Below, piece after piece: positions 37,428-46,949 of a stretch of 64,000 nucleotides of DNA (within the stretch, counting starts at the first letter, position 1; each line of letters starts with the position of its first letter). The position numbers and the translations under genes were made by a program. The stretch lies in contig NZ_AP022614.1 in the NCBI RefSeq assembly GCF_010730575.1, positions 124,001 through 188,000 of the forward strand, in the 5' to 3' direction. The stretch is from Mycobacterium parmense (GTDB lineage Bacteria; Actinomycetota; Actinomycetes; Mycobacteriales; Mycobacteriaceae). Below the pieces are notes generated by a model. The model was not told the origin of the DNA, did not search any database, and worked only from the letters and a program-made list of their open reading frames with translations.

Positions 37428-38597
37428 TCAACCGGCCGGTTGGAGAATCAGCCCGCTGGTGGGCACGCCGGTCCCAGACGTGACGAGCACGTGCTCGACG
37501 TTGTCGACCTGGTTGTGCGAGGTCCCGCGGACCTGCCGCACGCCTTCGGTGATGCCGTTCATGCCGTGGATGTAGGCCTCGCCGAGCAGACCGCCGTTGG
37601 TATTGATCGGGAATTCCCCGCCCAGCGAAAGCCGTTCGACGGTGGCGAAGTCCTTGGCCTCGCCGCGGCCGCAGAAGCCCAGCTCCTCGAGTTGGGTGAA
37701 CACGAACGGCGTGAAATGGTCGTAGATGAAGGCGGTTTGGATGTCGGCGGGCTTGAGGCCAGAATCGCGCCACAGTTGGCGTGCCACCACGCCCATTTCG
37801 GGCAGCCCGGTGATGTCGTCGCGGTAGTAGCTGGTCATCATCTCGCCGTTGTAGGCGGCGCCCTGGGCGGCCGCGGTGATCACCGCCGGTGGCTGCCGGA
37901 GATCCCGGGCGCGCTGCGCGCTGGTCACCACCAGAGCGACGCCGCCGTCGCTCTCCTGGCAGCAATCCAGCAGTCGCAGAACGGGTTCAACGATCCAGCG
38001 CGAATTCTGATGGTCCTCCAGCGTGATCGGGCGCTGGTAGAACCAAGCGTCGGGGTTCGCCGCAGCGTGCTTTCGGTCGACGACGGCGATCCTGCCGAAG
38101 TCCTCGTTGGTGACGCCGTACGTCGACATGTAGCGCTGGGCGTGCATCGCGACCCACGCTGCGGGAGTGAGCAATCCGAACGGCGCGTAGTGCGCCATGA
38201 ACACCGGGGTGCCCAGGTCGCTGCGTCCGCTGCCGCCGAACCGGAAACCGGAACGCTCGTTGAAGGCCCGCCAGCACACCACCACGTCGGCCACACCCGT
38301 CGCCACGGCCATGGCCGCGTGCACGACGGTGCCCGCCGCGGCGCCGCCGCCGTGGTGGACGCGGGAGAAGAAGCTCAGGTCGCCGATGCCGACGTTGCGC
38401 GCGATGTCGATCTCGTCGCTGGAGTCCATGGTGAACGTGACCATGCCGTCGACGTCGCCGGGCGTCAGGCCGGCGTCGTCGAGCGCGGCGCTGACCGCCT
38501 CGCACGCCAATTGCAGCTCGCTGCGCCCGGATTCCTTGGAGAACTCCGTCTGGCCGATCCCGACGATGGCCGCGGCACCCGGCAGCGTCCCGCTCAT
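37428..38597 (-). CDS. Ltp2-like thiolase-fold lipid-transfer protein / aldolase
   Basis: A 389-aa protein of the SCP-x/thiolase-like family. It is close to Ltp2 (Rv3540c), the retro-aldolase that removes propionyl-CoA from the cholesterol side chain together with the DUF35 part of ChsH2. Shared motifs include IVGIGQTEFSKESGRSEL, TFTMDSSDEIDIARNVGIG, ITLEDHQNSRWIVEPVLRLL, YDHFTPFVFTQLEELGFCG and the C-terminus GTGVPTSGLIL. It overlaps the MaoC gene before it by 4 nt. A steroid or other branched acyl-CoA substrate is inferred from the cassette. Confidence 0.87.
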   Translation of the reverse strand: MSGTLPGAAAIVGIGQTEFSKESGRSELQLACEAVSAALDDAGLTPGDVDGMVTFTMDSSDEIDIARNVGIGDLSFFSRVHHGGGAAAGTVVHAAMAVATGVADVVVCWRAFNERSGFRFGGSGRSDLGTPVFMAHYAPFGLLTPAAWVAMHAQRYMSTYGVTNEDFGRIAVVDRKHAAANPDAWFYQRPITLEDHQNSRWIVEPVLRLLDCCQESDGGVALVVTSAQRARDLRQPPAVITAAAQGAAYNGEMMTSYYRDDITGLPEMGVVARQLWRDSGLKPADIQTAFIYDHFTPFVFTQLEELGFCGRGEAKDFATVERLSLGGEFPINTNGGLLGEAYIHGMNGITEGVRQVRGTSHNQVDNVEHVLVTSGTGVPTSGLILQPAG

Positions 38598-39058
38598 GCG
38601 CCCACGCCGGCGAGCAGGCTGAGGATCGCGGTGCCCAAGACGTGGTCGCCCAGGCTGTTGGCGCCCGCGAAGGTCACCTCGACGAAGTTCTCACCATGGG
38701 AGCCTTCGGTTTTGCCGGTGACGCGGCCGGTGAACCGCAGCGGGTCGTCCGGAAAGCACGGCACGCCAAGGCGGATCGAGAGGTTCTTGACCATCGCCTC
38801 GGGCCCGGCCCAGTCGGTGAGGAAACGCACGCAATAGCCGTTGGTGGTCAGGATGTTCATGAACACGTTGGGCGAGCCCTGCTTGTTGGCGTAATCGCGG
38901 TCGTGGTGGACCGGCATGAAGTCGCGGGTGGCGATCGCGCCGGCGACGATCATGGTCGTCGTGACCGGGACTTCGAGCGGGGTGAGCTGGTCACCCACCG
39001 AAACGTCAGCCCATCGCAGCGTTTTGAGAGAGCCGGTGCGGCCGGTGCTGATCGTCAT
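38594..39058 (-). CDS. ChsH1-like MaoC hydratase subunit
   Basis: A 154-aa hotdog-fold protein similar to ChsH1 (Rv3541c). It has RDFMPVHHDRDYANKQGSPN, NILTTNGYCVRFLTDWAGP and IRLGVPCFPDDPLRFTGRV. ChsH1 lacks catalytic residues of its own and pairs with the MaoC part of ChsH2 to hydrate an enoyl-CoA; the same pairing is expected here with the 39580 gene. It overlaps the ltp2-like gene downstream and a 39-aa ORF upstream, both by 4 nt. Confidence 0.85.
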   Translation of the reverse strand: MTISTGRTGSLKTLRWADVSVGDQLTPLEVPVTTTMIVAGAIATRDFMPVHHDRDYANKQGSPNVFMNILTTNGYCVRFLTDWAGPEAMVKNLSIRLGVPCFPDDPLRFTGRVTGKTEGSHGENFVEVTFAGANSLGDHVLGTAILSLLAGVGA

Positions 39059-39174
39059 GCGTGTCCTTCCGGATAGGTCGCGCCCAGTCGGGCCGGCTGT
39101 GCCGAAGCGAGGCCGAACGGGAACCGGTAGCGCTCGGCGAACGTCTCGGGCTCCTCGGTCAAGGTGAAAGCCAT
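39055..39174 (-). CDS. 39-aa ORF, micropeptide or acyl-CoA dehydrogenase-like remnant
   Basis: The ORF begins MAFTLTEEPETFAERYRFPF and ends 39 residues later in an ATGA overlap with the chsH1-like gene. It starts 7 nt after the DUF35 gene stop. The opening resembles the LTEEQ-type N-terminus of acyl-CoA dehydrogenases, and in the igr operon chsE genes stand near here, so it may be a deletion scar. It may equally be a real small protein. Support is position and overlap only. Confidence 0.4.
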   Translation of the reverse strand: MAFTLTEEPETFAERYRFPFGLASAQPARLGATYPEGHA

Positions 39175-39181
39175 GACGTGC

Positions 39182-39580
39182 CTAGCCGACCGGCCGAAAC
39201 TGGTGCAGCACCAGATCGTTCTCGAACGTCTCGTAGTACACCTCGACGGGCAGCCCGGGTCTCACATCGCCCGGGTCGATACCGGTGAGGTTGGACACCA
39301 GCCGCACGCCCTCCTCGAGCTCCACCAGCGCGACGACGTACGGGTAGTCGAGGAAGGGGAACTTGGGTTCGTGCGGCATCACGTAGCTGTAGACCGTGCC
39401 GCGACCGGACGACTCGATCGGCTCCCAGTCCAGCGAACGGCAATGCGGGCACATCGGGCGCGGAGGGTGGCGCAGCTGCCCGCAGCCGCCACAGCGCTGA
39501 ATCAGAAGTTTGTGCTCCCGCAATCCGTTCCAGAAGAATTCGCTGTCCGGGGTGACCGCCGGGGCGAGCCGGGACGCCAT
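39182..39580 (-). CDS. DUF35 zinc-ribbon/OB-fold protein (C-terminal half of split ChsH2)
   Basis: A 132-aa protein with a rubredoxin-like zinc ribbon (Cys30, Cys33, Cys44, Cys47) followed by an OB fold (SGRGTVYSYVMPHEP; VVALVELEEGVRLVSNLTGI). In M. tuberculosis ChsH2 this domain is fused to a MaoC domain and binds Ltp2. Here it is a separate gene whose ATG shares one base with the upstream MaoC stop. It probably forms the aldolase complex with the ltp2-like protein. Confidence 0.85.
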   Translation of the reverse strand: MASRLAPAVTPDSEFFWNGLREHKLLIQRCGGCGQLRHPPRPMCPHCRSLDWEPIESSGRGTVYSYVMPHEPKFPFLDYPYVVALVELEEGVRLVSNLTGIDPGDVRPGLPVEVYYETFENDLVLHQFRPVG

Positions 39581-40125
39581 CAGCGCTGCGGCCTGAATCG
39601 CAACACCCGGAACCGTTGCCGCCCCAGCACTTCGCCGTCCTGATCGGTGTAGGTGGTCAGCCAGGTCAGGAAGAAGCCGGTGCCCAGCGCCGTCTTCTTC
39701 TCATCGGAAACCGATTCGTAGACCGTCGTCGCGCTGATCACGTCACCCAGTCGCGGGTAACGCTCGATCTCGAACTCCGAGTTCGTCGCCACCGTGCTCG
39801 TGTAGCCGGCCTCGTCGAGGAACGCGGTCGGGTTCTCCTTGATCTCGATGGGCGCGCCGCCGCGTTCCCCGATGCCTTCCAGCTTGGGCGACGGCATCGT
39901 CCAGGACTGCAGCATCACCGGCGGCGAAACGATGCCGCCGAACCGTGACGACGCCGCGAACTCGGGATCGATGTAGACCGGATTCATGTCAGCCATGGCG
40001 TATGCCCAGTGCCGGATCATCGGCTGGTTCACCGGGTCCGGGGCCACCGAGGGCTTGCCGGTGCCGCCGGTCGGCTTGCCGACGAGGGCCCGCACCCTGG
40101 CACTGACGGTGTCTGTGTCGGTCAC
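39580..40125 (-). CDS. MaoC-like hydratase (N-terminal half of split ChsH2)
   Basis: A 181-aa hotdog protein (IRHWAYAMADMNPVYIDPEF; GGIVSPPVMLQSWTMP; FEIERYPRLGDVISATTVYE; TGFFLTWLTTYTDQDGEVLG). It corresponds to the MaoC half of ChsH2 (Rv3542c). It leads the operon with a GTG start at 40125, and a GGAGG site lies 11 nt upstream. Adding water to an unsaturated acyl-CoA with the ChsH1-like partner is the expected reaction. The promoter lies in the region shared with the divergent aldehyde dehydrogenase gene. Confidence 0.85.
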   Translation of the reverse strand: MTDTDTVSARVRALVGKPTGGTGKPSVAPDPVNQPMIRHWAYAMADMNPVYIDPEFAASSRFGGIVSPPVMLQSWTMPSPKLEGIGERGGAPIEIKENPTAFLDEAGYTSTVATNSEFEIERYPRLGDVISATTVYESVSDEKKTALGTGFFLTWLTTYTDQDGEVLGRQRFRVLRFRPQR

Positions 40126-40593
40126 TGAAGTATGTCCTCCTGACTGATTCGTAGGCCGAAGGTCGCGAGGTGCGCGGGGCGTGACAATTCGGCCATGGCG
40201 ATGATGTCACGCTGGATTCCGCGGGCTCTGCAGCACGCCGTGGTGACGGCCCGCCGGTACCCGGATTCAGGGCCCCGTCCAGCGGCGCTTCGGCGTCGCG
40301 CCGAATCCCGTTGCCGGCTGGCGCCTCGAGCGCGCCGAGGTCTCCCCGGGGCGGAAGAGCGCGGTGGAAGAGCGCACGACGCGCCTCCCTCACTGATCCG
40401 AAATAGCCCACCGATCCGACAGATTCACGCCATCTGTCCTGCGAGAAGTGTTTACTCCCTGGCGAGCGCCCATGTCAATACGTTTTCAACCGATGGAAAG
40501 TGGCGACAATTCGGAATCATCGGCGCATTGACGCCCACTTTCGTCGGGTGAACACTGTGTCTCGAGATGACCGACCTCGCTCGAGGAGTGCCG
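40126..40593. other. Divergent intergenic region, MaoC operon / aldehyde dehydrogenase
   Basis: About 470 bp without a convincing gene. The part at 40430-40560 is AT-richer than its surroundings and should hold promoters for both directions and possibly the site of the TetR at 36711. I could not pick out a clear palindromic operator. Confidence 0.45.
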
Positions 40594-42063
40594 ATGACCG
40601 AGCTACAGACCCATCGCACGCTCGTCGACACCTACCAGCTCTACATCGACGGACGATGGTGCGATCCCGAAGATGGCCGCTACGACGACGTCTCCCCGGC
40701 GAGCGAGCAGACCATCGCCACCGCGCCGGACGCGAGCGTCGGTCAGGTCAGCGAAGCGATCGCCGCCGCTCGGCGCGCTTTCGATGAGGGCCCGTGGACG
40801 TCGATGAGCCTCGACGACCGAGCGGGCTGCCTCAACCAGCTCGGCGAGGCGCTGCTCCAACATGCCGACGAGTTCTTCGCCCTCTCGCAGGTGGAGTGGG
40901 GCTGCACCGCCAACGAGCGGATGATGCAAATCGACGGCGCCGCATACATGTCCATGCACGCGGCCCAGCTCGTCACCCAGCTGACCGACGAATCGGTGAC
41001 CGGAATGAGCGCCGGGACCACCTTGCTGCGCCACCAGCCCCTGGGTGTCGTCTCGATCCTGACGCCGTGGAACTTCCCGCACTGCCTCAACGTGATGAAG
41101 CTCAATCACGCGCTGGCCGCGGGCAATACCGTGGTGCTCAAGCCCTCGCCGCTGACGCCGCTCGCGGGACTGGCGTTGGCGCGGATCATCGACGAATTCA
41201 CCGACATCCCGGCGGGAGTGGTCAACGTCGTGACGCCCTCGGGCGTCGAGGCCGCCAAAACCCTCACCACCGACCCGCGGATCGACATGGTCAGCTTCAC
41301 CGGCAGTTCGCTCGTCGGCCGCCAGGTCATGTCGGCGGCGGGCGACACCCTGAAGCGTCTCCTGCTCGAGCTGGGCGGCAAGTCGGCCAGCATCGTCCTC
41401 GACGACAGCGAAATCACCGACGAAATTCTGGAGAAGATGCTCTTCGACTGCTGCTCGTTGCACGCCGGACAGGCCTGCATCCTGCACAGCCGGCTGCTGC
41501 TGCCCGATTCGCTGCACGACGACGTCGTCGAGCGGCTCGTCGGGCTGGCGCGCGAGCTGAAGGTCGGCGACCCCGCCGACCCCGAGGTGCGGATGGGCCC
41601 GTTGATCAGCGCGGCCCAGCGCGAGCGGGTCGAGGCGCACGTCGCAGCGGCGCTGCACGAGGGTGCCGCGCTGGCCACCGGTGGCGGCCGGCCGGCCGGA
41701 TTGGACGCCGGCTTCTACTTCGAACCGACGATCCTCACCGGCGTGCAGCCGAATTCGACTGTCGCGCAAGAGGAAGTGTTCGGTCCGGTGTTGTCGGTGC
41801 TGCGCTACCGCGACGACGACGACGCCGTCGCGATCGCCAACAACTCACGGTACGGGCTCTCCGGTGCGGTGTGGGGCGGCGACGTGGATCGCGCGCTGGC
41901 CGTGGCCCGCCGGATCCGCAGCGGCCAGGTCGCGGTGAACGGGTGCGGTCCCGTCGGCGCGCCGTTCGGCGGCTTCGGCCTGAGCGGGCTCGGCCGTGAG
42001 GGCGGCGGGATCGGCGGGCTGCATCAGTACATGGAGCCGATGGCCATCGGGGTGCCCGGGTGA
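40594..42063 (+). CDS. NAD(P)-dependent aldehyde dehydrogenase
   Basis: A 489-aa aldehyde dehydrogenase. Motifs are LTPWNFPHCLNVMKLNHAL, FTGSSLVGRQVMSAAGD, LELGGKSASIVLDD (general-base Glu) and HAGQACILHSRLLLP with the catalytic Cys295. The C-terminal GAPFGGFGLSGLGREGG is typical. The ATG at 40594 is preferred over one 27 bp upstream because GAGGAG lies 7 nt before it. It diverges from the ltp2-like operon, so it may act on an aldehyde product of that pathway. The substrate is not predictable. Confidence 0.9.
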   Translation: MTELQTHRTLVDTYQLYIDGRWCDPEDGRYDDVSPASEQTIATAPDASVGQVSEAIAAARRAFDEGPWTSMSLDDRAGCLNQLGEALLQHADEFFALSQVEWGCTANERMMQIDGAAYMSMHAAQLVTQLTDESVTGMSAGTTLLRHQPLGVVSILTPWNFPHCLNVMKLNHALAAGNTVVLKPSPLTPLAGLALARIIDEFTDIPAGVVNVVTPSGVEAAKTLTTDPRIDMVSFTGSSLVGRQVMSAAGDTLKRLLLELGGKSASIVLDDSEITDEILEKMLFDCCSLHAGQACILHSRLLLPDSLHDDVVERLVGLARELKVGDPADPEVRMGPLISAAQRERVEAHVAAALHEGAALATGGGRPAGLDAGFYFEPTILTGVQPNSTVAQEEVFGPVLSVLRYRDDDDAVAIANNSRYGLSGAVWGGDVDRALAVARRIRSGQVAVNGCGPVGAPFGGFGLSGLGREGGGIGGLHQYMEPMAIGVPG

Positions 42064-42150
42064 CGCAACGGCGGGTGAGCTTCCCGGCGAGCGGGTGCTG
42101 AACGCTGTGAGGCTTTGGTAAACAGCCCGTCACATGCGAAGCTGCTGCTT

Positions 42151-43059
42151 ATGGCCTTCGAGATCGCCCGCCCCAAGCTAGAGGGAAACGTCGCGGTCGG
42201 CGAGGACCGCCAGATCGGCTTCGCCGAGTTCGGCGATCCGCAGGGCCGGGCGGTGTTCTGGCTGCACGGCACGCCCGGCGCCCGCCGGCAGATTCCCACC
42301 GAGGCCCGCATCTACGCCAAGAACCACGGCATCCGCCTGATCGGCCTGGACCGCCCCGGAATCGGCTCGTCCACCCCGCATCGCTACGAGAACATCCGGG
42401 CGTTCGCCGACGACCTGCGCACGATCGCGGACACGTTGGGCATCGACAAGATGGCCGTCATCGGCCTGTCCGGCGGCGGCCCGTACGCGCTCGCGTGCGG
42501 CGCGGTGCTCCCTGACCGGGTCGTGGCGGCCGGTGTGCTCGGCGGCGTCGCGCCGTTCACGGGCGACGAGGCGATCACCAGTGGCCTGATGAACCTGGGG
42601 AAGCGGGTGGCGCCCCTGCTGCGTCTGGGCGGCGACCCGCTGCGGATCGGCGCGAGCCTGCTGGTCCGGTCGATTCGTCCGGTCGCCAACACCGTGCTGT
42701 ATCTGTACGCCGCGGTGTCGCCCGAAGGCGACCGGCGCCTGCTGACCCGCCCCGAGTTCGGGGCGATGTTCCTCGACGACCTGCTCAACGGCAGTCGCAA
42801 GCAACTGGCGGCGCCCTTCAACGACATCATCCTGTTCACCCAGGACTGGGGCTTCCGGCTCGACGAGGTCACTGTCCCGGTCCGCTGGTGGCACGGCGAC
42901 AGCGACCACATCGTCCCCTTCGCCCACGGCGAGCACGTGGTGTCCCTGCTGCCCGACGCCGAGCTGTTCGTCCTGCCGGGTGAGAGCCACCTCGGCGGGC
43001 TGGGGCGCGGCGAGGAGATCCTGGCCACCCTGATGAAGATCTGGGACGAGCAGGACTGA
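42151..43059 (+). CDS. Alpha/beta hydrolase (Rv1191-like)
   Basis: A 302-aa hydrolase-fold protein. The oxyanion region is FWLHGTPGARRQ, the nucleophile elbow GLSGGGP (Ser107), the acid WWHGDSDHIVP and the histidine GESHLGG. It occupies the place of Rv1191 before fadD36. The ATG at 42151 matches family length; a TTG at 42115 is in frame but lacks support. An ester or lactone substrate is likely but unknown. Confidence 0.87.
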   Translation: MAFEIARPKLEGNVAVGEDRQIGFAEFGDPQGRAVFWLHGTPGARRQIPTEARIYAKNHGIRLIGLDRPGIGSSTPHRYENIRAFADDLRTIADTLGIDKMAVIGLSGGGPYALACGAVLPDRVVAAGVLGGVAPFTGDEAITSGLMNLGKRVAPLLRLGGDPLRIGASLLVRSIRPVANTVLYLYAAVSPEGDRRLLTRPEFGAMFLDDLLNGSRKQLAAPFNDIILFTQDWGFRLDEVTVPVRWWHGDSDHIVPFAHGEHVVSLLPDAELFVLPGESHLGGLGRGEEILATLMKIWDEQD

Positions 43060-43075
43060 CGCGTTCGGCGCCGGG

Positions 43076-43081
43076 TAGCCT
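43076..43081 (+). promoter_or_regulatory. Leaderless promoter -10 of fadD36
   Basis: TAGCCT fits TANNNT and ends 6 nt before the GTG start of fadD36 at 43088. The gene therefore probably has its own leaderless mRNA although it follows the hydrolase gene closely. Confidence 0.5.
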
Positions 43082-43087
43082 GCTGAC

Positions 43088-44509
43088 GTGCTGCTGACGT
43101 CGCTGGATCCCTCGGCCGTGACCGCCACCGACATCGCCGACGCGGTACGCATCGACGGGACCGTGCTGAGCCGAAGCGATCTCGTCGGCGCCGCCACGTC
43201 GGTGGCCGAGCGCGTCGCCGGCGCGGAGCGGGTCGCGGTCCTGGCCACGCCCACCGCCTCGACGGTGCTGGCGATCACCGGATGCCTGATCGCCGGCGTG
43301 CCCTTCGTCCCGGTGCCCTCCGACGTCGGTGTGGCCGAGCGCCGGCACATGATCACAGATTCGGGGGCGCAGGTGTGGCTGGGACCGGTGCCGGAGGAAC
43401 CCGAGGGGTTGCCGCACATTCCGGTGCGACTGCACGCCCGGTCCTGGCACCGCTACCGCGAGCCGCCGCCGGCGGCGACCGCGATGATCATCTACACCTC
43501 CGGCACCACCGGGCTGCCCAAGGGTGTGGTGCTCAGCCGGCGGGCGATCGCCGCCGACCTCGACGCGCTGGCACAGGCCTGGCAGTGGACGGCCGACGAC
43601 GTGTTGATACACGGGCTGCCGCTATTCCACGTCCACGGGCTGGTGCTCGGCCTGCTCGGATCGCTGCGCATCGGAAACCGGTTCGTGCACACCGGAAAAC
43701 CCACGCCCGCCGGCTACGCCCAGGCCGGTACCGAGGCCGGGGGAACGCTGTACTTCGGGGTCCCCACGGTGTGGTCGCGGGTCGCGGCCGACGAGGCGGC
43801 CGCTGCGGCGCTGCGCCCGGCGCGGTTGCTGGTGTCCGGAAGCGCGCCGCTGCCGGTGCCGGTGTTCGAACGGCTGTCCGCGCTCACCGGGCACCGGCCC
43901 ATCGAGCGGTACGGCGCCTCGGAATCGCTGATCACCGTCTCGACGCGGGTGGACGGCGAGCGACGGCCCGGCTGGGTGGGCCTGCCCATCGCCGGCGTCG
44001 AAACCCGGTTGCTCGACGACAACGGCGATCCCGTCCCTCACGACGCGGAAACCGTTGGAAAGCTTCAGGTCCGGGGTGCGACGATGTTCGACGGCTACCT
44101 GAACCGGCCGGACGCCACCGCCGAGGCGTTCGACGCCGACGGCTGGTACCGCACCGGTGACGTCGCCGTCGTCGACGCCGAAGGCATGCACCGCATCGTG
44201 GGGCGCGAGTCGGTCGACCTCATCAAGTCCGGCGGATACCGCATCGGCGCGGGGGAGATCGAGGCGGCGCTGCTGGGCCACCCGGCGGTGCAGGAGGCGG
44301 CGGTCGTCGGCATGCCCGACGAGGACCTGGGCCAGCGCATCGTCGCCTTCGTCGTCGCCTCCTCGGCTCTGCCCGGCGAAGAGTTGATCAACTTTGTCGC
44401 CCAACAACTTTCGGTGCACAAGAGGCCGCGCGAAGTACGCGTCGTGGACGCGCTGCCGCGCAACGCGATGGGCAAGGTCGTCAAGAAGCAGCTGCTGTCG
44501 GACGGCTGA
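43088..44509 (+). CDS. fadD36: Acyl-CoA synthetase FadD36
   Basis: A 473-aa adenylate-forming enzyme that activates a carboxylic acid to its CoA ester. The P-loop-like motif is MIIYTSGTTGLPKGVVLSRR, the adenine-binding motif is IERYGASESL, and the hinge region has WYRTGDVAVVDAEG and IKSGGYRIGAGEIEAALL, with the catalytic lysine in NAMGKVVKKQL. Length and sequence match Rv1193. The short N-terminus is like methylmalonyl/malonyl-CoA synthetase-type enzymes, so a short diacid substrate is possible. Confidence 0.92.
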   Translation: MLLTSLDPSAVTATDIADAVRIDGTVLSRSDLVGAATSVAERVAGAERVAVLATPTASTVLAITGCLIAGVPFVPVPSDVGVAERRHMITDSGAQVWLGPVPEEPEGLPHIPVRLHARSWHRYREPPPAATAMIIYTSGTTGLPKGVVLSRRAIAADLDALAQAWQWTADDVLIHGLPLFHVHGLVLGLLGSLRIGNRFVHTGKPTPAGYAQAGTEAGGTLYFGVPTVWSRVAADEAAAAALRPARLLVSGSAPLPVPVFERLSALTGHRPIERYGASESLITVSTRVDGERRPGWVGLPIAGVETRLLDDNGDPVPHDAETVGKLQVRGATMFDGYLNRPDATAEAFDADGWYRTGDVAVVDAEGMHRIVGRESVDLIKSGGYRIGAGEIEAALLGHPAVQEAAVVGMPDEDLGQRIVAFVVASSALPGEELINFVAQQLSVHKRPREVRVVDALPRNAMGKVVKKQLLSDG

Positions 44510-44662
44510 GCGGCGGGCGCGCGGCCCACGCGTACGCCCGTGGCGCCGCGACACGCAGGAGATTGCCAGCGTCGTGAACGAGCGCGAACCACAACGTTCG
44601 CATAGCTTCGTGGGGGGATCCTGCAGCGACGACGACCGGACCACCGTGCGAAGGAATGAAGC

Positions 44663-46012
44663 GTGAGTGAGTTGAATCAGCCGGCCGGCTTCACCGCGAC
44701 GGTCGTCGCCCCGGCGCGATCCACGCCCATGGCCCGGGTGGCCGCCGCCTGCCTCGTCGGCTCGGCGATCGAGTTCTACGACTTCCTCATCTACGGCACC
44801 GCGGCGGCGCTGGTGTTCCCCGCCGTGTTCTTCCCCCGCCTGAGCCCCACGGTGGCCACGATCGCCTCCCTGGCGACGTTCGCCACCGCGTTCCTGTCCC
44901 GGCCGCTGGGAGCCGCCGTGTTCGGAAACTTCGGGGATCGGCTGGGCCGCAAGAAGACCCTGGTGGCCACGCTGCTGATCATGGGCGCGTCGACCGTGAG
45001 CGTGGGAATGGTGCCCAGCACCGACTCGATCGGCATCGCGGCGCCGTTGATCCTCATCGCCCTGCGGTTGTTGCAGGGGTTCGCCGTCGGCGGCGAATGG
45101 GCCGGGTCGGTGCTGCTCAGCGCCGAGTATGCCCCCGCCGGCAAACGCGGCTGGTACGGCATGTTCACATTGCTCGGCGGCGGGACCGCGGGAATCCTGG
45201 CCAGCCTGACCTTCCTCGCCGTCAACGTCACGATCGGGGAGAAAAGCCCCGCGTTCCTGGAATGGGGTTGGCGGGTGCCCTTCCTGATCAGCACCGGGTT
45301 GATCGGCATCGCGCTCTACGTGCGGCTCAACATCGACGAGACCCCGGTGTTCACCGAGGAGAAGGCCCGCCACCTGGTGCCCAAGGCGCCGCTCGCCGAA
45401 CTGCTGCGGTTCCAGCGCCGTGAGATCGTCCTCGTCGCGGGCGCCTTCCTCGGCGGGATGGGCTTCGTCTACCTCGGCAACACCTTCCTCGTCATGTACG
45501 CCCACTCCCACCTGGGCTACTCACGGAGCTTCATCTGGAGCATCGGCGCGCTGGGCGGGCTGACCAGCATGATCTGCGTGTCGTTCGCGGCCTGGATCTC
45601 CGACCGGGTGGGGCGCCGGCGGGTCATGCTCATCGGCCTGGCGGCGTGTTTGCCGTGGGCGTTCGTGGTGATCCCGCTGATGGACACCCGCAAGCCCGTC
45701 CTGTACGCGATCGCGGTCCTGGGCATGTTCGGCGCCGCGGCGGTGGCCAACGGGCCAACCGGGGCCTTCATTCCCGAGCTGTTCGCCACCCGCTACCGCT
45801 ACAGCGGCGCGGCGGTGGCCATGAATCTCGCGGGCATACTGGGCGCGGCCGTGCCGCCGCTGATCGCCGGGACGTTGCTGGCGACCTACGGCAGCTGGGC
45901 GATCGGCGTGATGATGGGCGCCCTGATCGTGGCCAGCTTCGTGTCCGTCTATCTGCTGCCGGAGACCAGGGGCAGGGCGCTGCGGCCCGACCCCGAATCA
46001 GTTGGCGTGTAG
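44663..46012 (+). CDS. MHS-family MFS metabolite:proton symporter (Rv1200-like)
   Basis: A 449-aa transporter with 12 membrane segments of the sugar/ShiA/ProP branch. Motifs are [20 protein letters not shown], the loop [31 protein letters not shown] and the second loop [13 protein letters not shown]. The GTG start has AAGGA 8 nt upstream. It corresponds to Rv1200. Its last 15 nt overlap the end of the convergent dapD gene. Small organic acids or osmolytes are typical substrates of the family. Confidence 0.9.
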   Translation: MSELNQPAGFTATVVAPARSTPMARVAAACLVGSAIEFYDFLIYGTAAALVFPAVFFPRLSPTVATIASLATFATAFLSRPLGAAVFGNFGDRLGRKKTLVATLLIMGASTVSVGMVPSTDSIGIAAPLILIALRLLQGFAVGGEWAGSVLLSAEYAPAGKRGWYGMFTLLGGGTAGILASLTFLAVNVTIGEKSPAFLEWGWRVPFLISTGLIGIALYVRLNIDETPVFTEEKARHLVPKAPLAELLRFQRREIVLVAGAFLGGMGFVYLGNTFLVMYAHSHLGYSRSFIWSIGALGGLTSMICVSFAAWISDRVGRRRVMLIGLAACLPWAFVVIPLMDTRKPVLYAIAVLGMFGAAAVANGPTGAFIPELFATRYRYSGAAVAMNLAGILGAAVPPLIAGTLLATYGSWAIGVMMGALIVASFVSVYLLPETRGRALRPDPESVGV

Positions 46013-46942
46013 CTCCTCGTTGAGGGCGATGCCCTGTCCACCGCGCGCGACCACCTCCACCGCCCCGGTGAGCGAGTTGCGGCGAAACAGCAGGTTGTTG
46101 CCGCCGGACAGCTCGCGGGCCTTGACCGACCGTCCGTCGGGGGTGCTGACCTTGGTGCCCGCCGTGACATACAGGCCCGCCTCGACGACGCAGTCGTCGC
46201 CCAAAGAGATGCCCAGGCCGGCGTTGGCGCCCAGCAGGCAGCGCTCGCCGATCGAGATGACCTCGGTGCCACCGCCGGACAGCGTGCCCATGATCGAGGC
46301 CCCGCCGCCGATGTCCGACCCGTCGCCGACCACCACCCCGGCCGAGATGCGGCCTTCCACCATCGATGCGCCCAGCGTGCCGGCGTTGTAGTTGACGAAG
46401 CCCTCGTGCATGACCGTGGTCCCGGGCGCCAGGTGGGCCCCGAGGCGCACCCGGTCGGCGTCGGCGATGCGCACTCCGGTGGGCAGGACATAGTCGACCA
46501 TTCGCGGGAACTTGTCGACGCCGTAGACGGTCACCGGGCCCTGGCGGCGCAGCCGCGCCCGGACCGCCTCGAAACCCTCGACGGCGCACGGCCCGCGGTT
46601 GGTCCACACCACGTTCGTCAGCACGCCGAAGAGGCCACCGGCGTTCAGGCCGTGCGGCGCCACCATCCGGTGCGACAACAGATGCAGCCGCAGGTAGGCG
46701 TCGTGCGCGTCGACAGCGACCTCGTCCAGCGAGCCGATCACCGTGCGCACGGCGACGGTCTCGGTGCCCCGGTCCTCGCATCGGCCGATCAGCGCGGCCA
46801 GGTCCGCGGGTACGTCGGACGCGGCGAGCCGCGTCGTCCCGGTGGCGCCCGCCCCCGTCAGTTCCGGCGCCGGGAACCAGGTGTCCAGTATCGATCCGTC
46901 GGAGGCCAGCGTCGCCAGCCCGATGCCTACCGCTGCAGTCAC
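45998..46942 (-). CDS. dapD: Tetrahydrodipicolinate N-succinyltransferase DapD
   Basis: A 314-aa enzyme of the succinylase branch of lysine/DAP synthesis. It transfers succinyl from succinyl-CoA to tetrahydrodipicolinate. The N-terminal domain precedes a left-handed beta-helix of hexapeptide repeats ([59 protein letters not shown]). It matches Rv1201c. The GTG at 46942 has TAACCT 7 nt upstream, so it is likely leaderless. It diverges from dapE, which works two steps later; dapC is also in this window. Confidence 0.94.
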   Translation of the reverse strand: MTAAVGIGLATLASDGSILDTWFPAPELTGAGATGTTRLAASDVPADLAALIGRCEDRGTETVAVRTVIGSLDEVAVDAHDAYLRLHLLSHRMVAPHGLNAGGLFGVLTNVVWTNRGPCAVEGFEAVRARLRRQGPVTVYGVDKFPRMVDYVLPTGVRIADADRVRLGAHLAPGTTVMHEGFVNYNAGTLGASMVEGRISAGVVVGDGSDIGGGASIMGTLSGGGTEVISIGERCLLGANAGLGISLGDDCVVEAGLYVTAGTKVSTPDGRSVKARELSGGNNLLFRRNSLTGAVEVVARGGQGIALNEELHAN

Positions 46943-46949
46943 GGCGGTC

